From the NCBI GenBank assembly GCA_027010905.1, contig JALVBA010000288.1, positions 1 to 19,743 of the forward strand: a stretch of DNA of 19,743 nucleotides, read 5' to 3'. The notes under the pieces were generated by a model that saw nothing but the letters and a program-made list of their open reading frames with translations, ran no database searches and was not told where the DNA came from. The DNA comes from Marinilabiliaceae bacterium (GTDB lineage Bacteria; Bacteroidota; Bacteroidia; Bacteroidales; Marinilabiliaceae). Shown here one piece after another: positions 18,548 through 19,743 of this stretch (position 1 is the first letter of the stretch; each line of letters starts with the position of its first letter). A program made the position numbers and the translations under genes.

Positions 18548-18583
18548 GGTTCAGCAGGAAGCGGAAAGACTTACCTCGGCTGT
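18548..18583. other. CRISPR spacer encoding a Walker A P-loop
   Basis: Read on the plus strand in frame 1, this 36-nt spacer gives GSAGSGKTYLGC, matching GxxxxGK[ST]. The protospacer therefore probably lies in a P-loop NTPase gene of a phage or plasmid, for example a terminase large subunit or helicase. The crRNA made by leftward transcription would be antisense to that coding strand. Confidence 0.65.
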
Positions 18584-18811
18584 ATTTCAATTCCAGAGAG
18601 GTGCGATTAATAGGAATTGAAGTATTGGCAAACTATTACGTTCAATTCGATTTCAATTCCAGAGAGGTGCGATTAATAGTCACGGGTATAGATTGCCTGA
18701 CCTTGTCACTCTGAAATTTCAATTCCAGAGAGGTGCGATTAATAGCTTTGCAATTTGACAGCACGAAGTCTGTTGAATCATATTTCAATTCCAGAGAGGT
18801 GCGATTAATAG

Positions 18812-18847
18812 TTAAAAAACAGATGGGAAGATATTACGATTAACGAG
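18812..18847. other. CRISPR spacer, older copy of a near-duplicate pair
   Basis: A 36-nt spacer identical to 19537-19572 except for C here (T there) at plus-strand position 33 of the spacer. In crRNA orientation this is spacer position 4. Frame 1 of the plus strand is fully open (LKNRWEDITINE) and the difference is silent (AAC/AAT, Asn). It is farther from the inferred leader, so it is presumably the earlier acquisition. Confidence 0.9.
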
Positions 18848-19536
18848 ATTTCAATTCCAGAGAGGTGCGATTAATAGCAGGGGAGCGGCCTATATTCTCT
18901 TTAATCTTTGATTTATTTCAATTCCAGAGAGGTGCGATTAATAGAAGCGAAGAGCAAGAAAATAGGTTGACAATATCACATTTCAATTCCAGAGAGGTGC
19001 GATTAATAGTTGCAGCAAGGCGAGAGCAGCGACAGCAGATAAAATATTTCAATTCCAGAGAGGTGCGATTAATAGAAAGGAGAGGCTTCACGTGATGTCA
19101 ACGTATTTTGCAATTTCAATTCCAGAGAGGTGCGATTAATAGATAGTTATCATAACCACTTAAAAACACTATTTAATTAATTTCAATTCCAGAGAGGTGC
19201 GATTAATAGTCATCTTCAAAAATATGTATACCTACATCGCTTGAATTTCAATTCCAGAGAGGTGCGATTAATAGTACTCATGTTTATATCAAATTGTGAA
19301 ACAAATTTATTTCAATTCCAGAGAGGTGCGATTAATAGTAACAATTCAAAAGATGCGTTTGCGAGTATTCAAGTATTTCAATTCCAGAGAGGTGCGATTA
19401 ATAGTATGGTTCACGGAAAATAAATGGAGGCTACTGATTTATTTCAATTCCAGAGAGGTGCGATTAATAGGTATTATGGTGTATCATGTTAATGCCACAT
19501 AACGCTATTTCAATTCCAGAGAGGTGCGATTAATAG

Positions 19537-19572
19537 TTAAAAAACAGATGGGAAGATATTACGATTAATGAG
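19537..19572. other. CRISPR spacer, newer copy of a near-duplicate pair
   Basis: Same length and same end points as 18812-18847 with a single C-to-T difference. The neighbouring spacers on both sides differ from those of the older copy, so a block duplication of the array is not the explanation. It lies closer to the inferred leader. Confidence 0.9.
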
Positions 19573-19743
19573 ATTTCAATTCCAGAGAGGTGCGATTAAT
19601 AGAGGTTATGAATGGATGGTTGATGAAATATTGGAATAATTTCAATTCCAGAGAGGTGCGATTAATAGTTTCCAAAAATAATTGTTTAATGAGACCCAAC
19701 CAAAATTTCAATTCCAGAGAGGTGCGATTAATAGACAATGCCC

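Larger units (their letters stand above)
17968..19743 (-). CRISPR. CRISPR array, 26 repeat copies, continues past the window
   Basis: The 30-nt repeat begins ATTTCAATTCC and ends GCGATTAATAG on the plus strand. Copies start at 17968, 18119, 18185, 18252, 18318, 18386, 18452, 18518, 18584, 18650, 18716, 18782, 18848, 18915, 18980, 19046, 19113, 19180, 19245, 19309, 19375, 19441, 19507, 19573, 19639 and 19705. The last 24 are identical. The first differs in its last 4 nt (and base 1) and the second in its first 4 nt, because an element lies between them. The 24 regular spacers are 34-38 nt, 16 of them exactly 36. The minus-strand repeat ends in ATTGAAAT, the 8-nt handle typical of Cas6-processed type I-B and III crRNAs; with the degenerate copies at the left, this implies leftward transcription from a leader beyond the right edge. 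No cas gene is in the window, so subtype is open. Short reading frames through the array are artefacts. Confidence 0.98.

Noticed and set aside
18282..18715. Spacers 18282-18317 and 18680-18715 share the 10-mer ATTGCCTGAC.
   Set aside because: The rest of the two spacers differs and the shared stretch is at different offsets; most likely chance.
18048..19502. Several open frames with repeating SREVRLI or FQRGAIN peptides.
   Set aside because: They are translations of the CRISPR repeat, which lacks stops in some frames; not proteins.

Overview
The window reads as chromosomal DNA from a member of the Bacteroidota. Three consecutive plus-strand genes encode giant secreted proteins. Each has a Sec signal peptide cut before Gln and a C-terminal domain of the type that directs proteins through the type IX secretion system (T9SS), which is largely confined to this phylum. 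AT-rich spacing and weak Shine-Dalgarno signals before the starts fit that group.

Positions 61-17795 look like one operon for surface or extracellular proteins. Gene 1 (1518 aa) is a right-handed beta-helix protein built from six modules, four of them spaced exactly or almost exactly 196 residues apart; it ends in a dockerin-like domain, a cohesin-like domain and a T9SS tail. Gene 2 (1328 aa) alternates three cohesin-like domains with two Ig-like domains, then carries three PKD/K319-type domains, a DUF5018-like domain and a T9SS tail. Gene 3 (about 3033 aa) is a giant mosaic of CARDB, Calx-beta, carboxypeptidase-regulatory-like, SbsA-Ig-like and PKD domains, with a Cys/Gly-rich island and a helical segment in its middle. 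Cohesins in gene 2 and a dockerin in gene 1 suggest, but do not prove, a non-covalent surface complex. A hairpin sits between genes 1 and 2, and a clear intrinsic terminator follows gene 3.

Positions 17968 to the end of the window are a CRISPR array of 30-nt repeats and mostly 36-nt spacers, continuing past the right edge. The 8-nt crRNA handle (ATTGAAAT) lies on the minus strand and the degenerate repeats are at the left, so the array is probably transcribed leftward, with its leader and newest spacers off the right side. No cas gene is in the window. Handle and repeat length fit a Cas6-processed type I-B or III system.

The most unusual points are in the array. A 129-bp element with long imperfect terminal inverted repeats sits inside what was probably a single terminal repeat and is flanked by a 22-bp direct duplication of that repeat. 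One spacer is present twice, in unrelated surroundings, with one base difference at crRNA spacer position 4 (the seed). One spacer translates to a Walker A P-loop.
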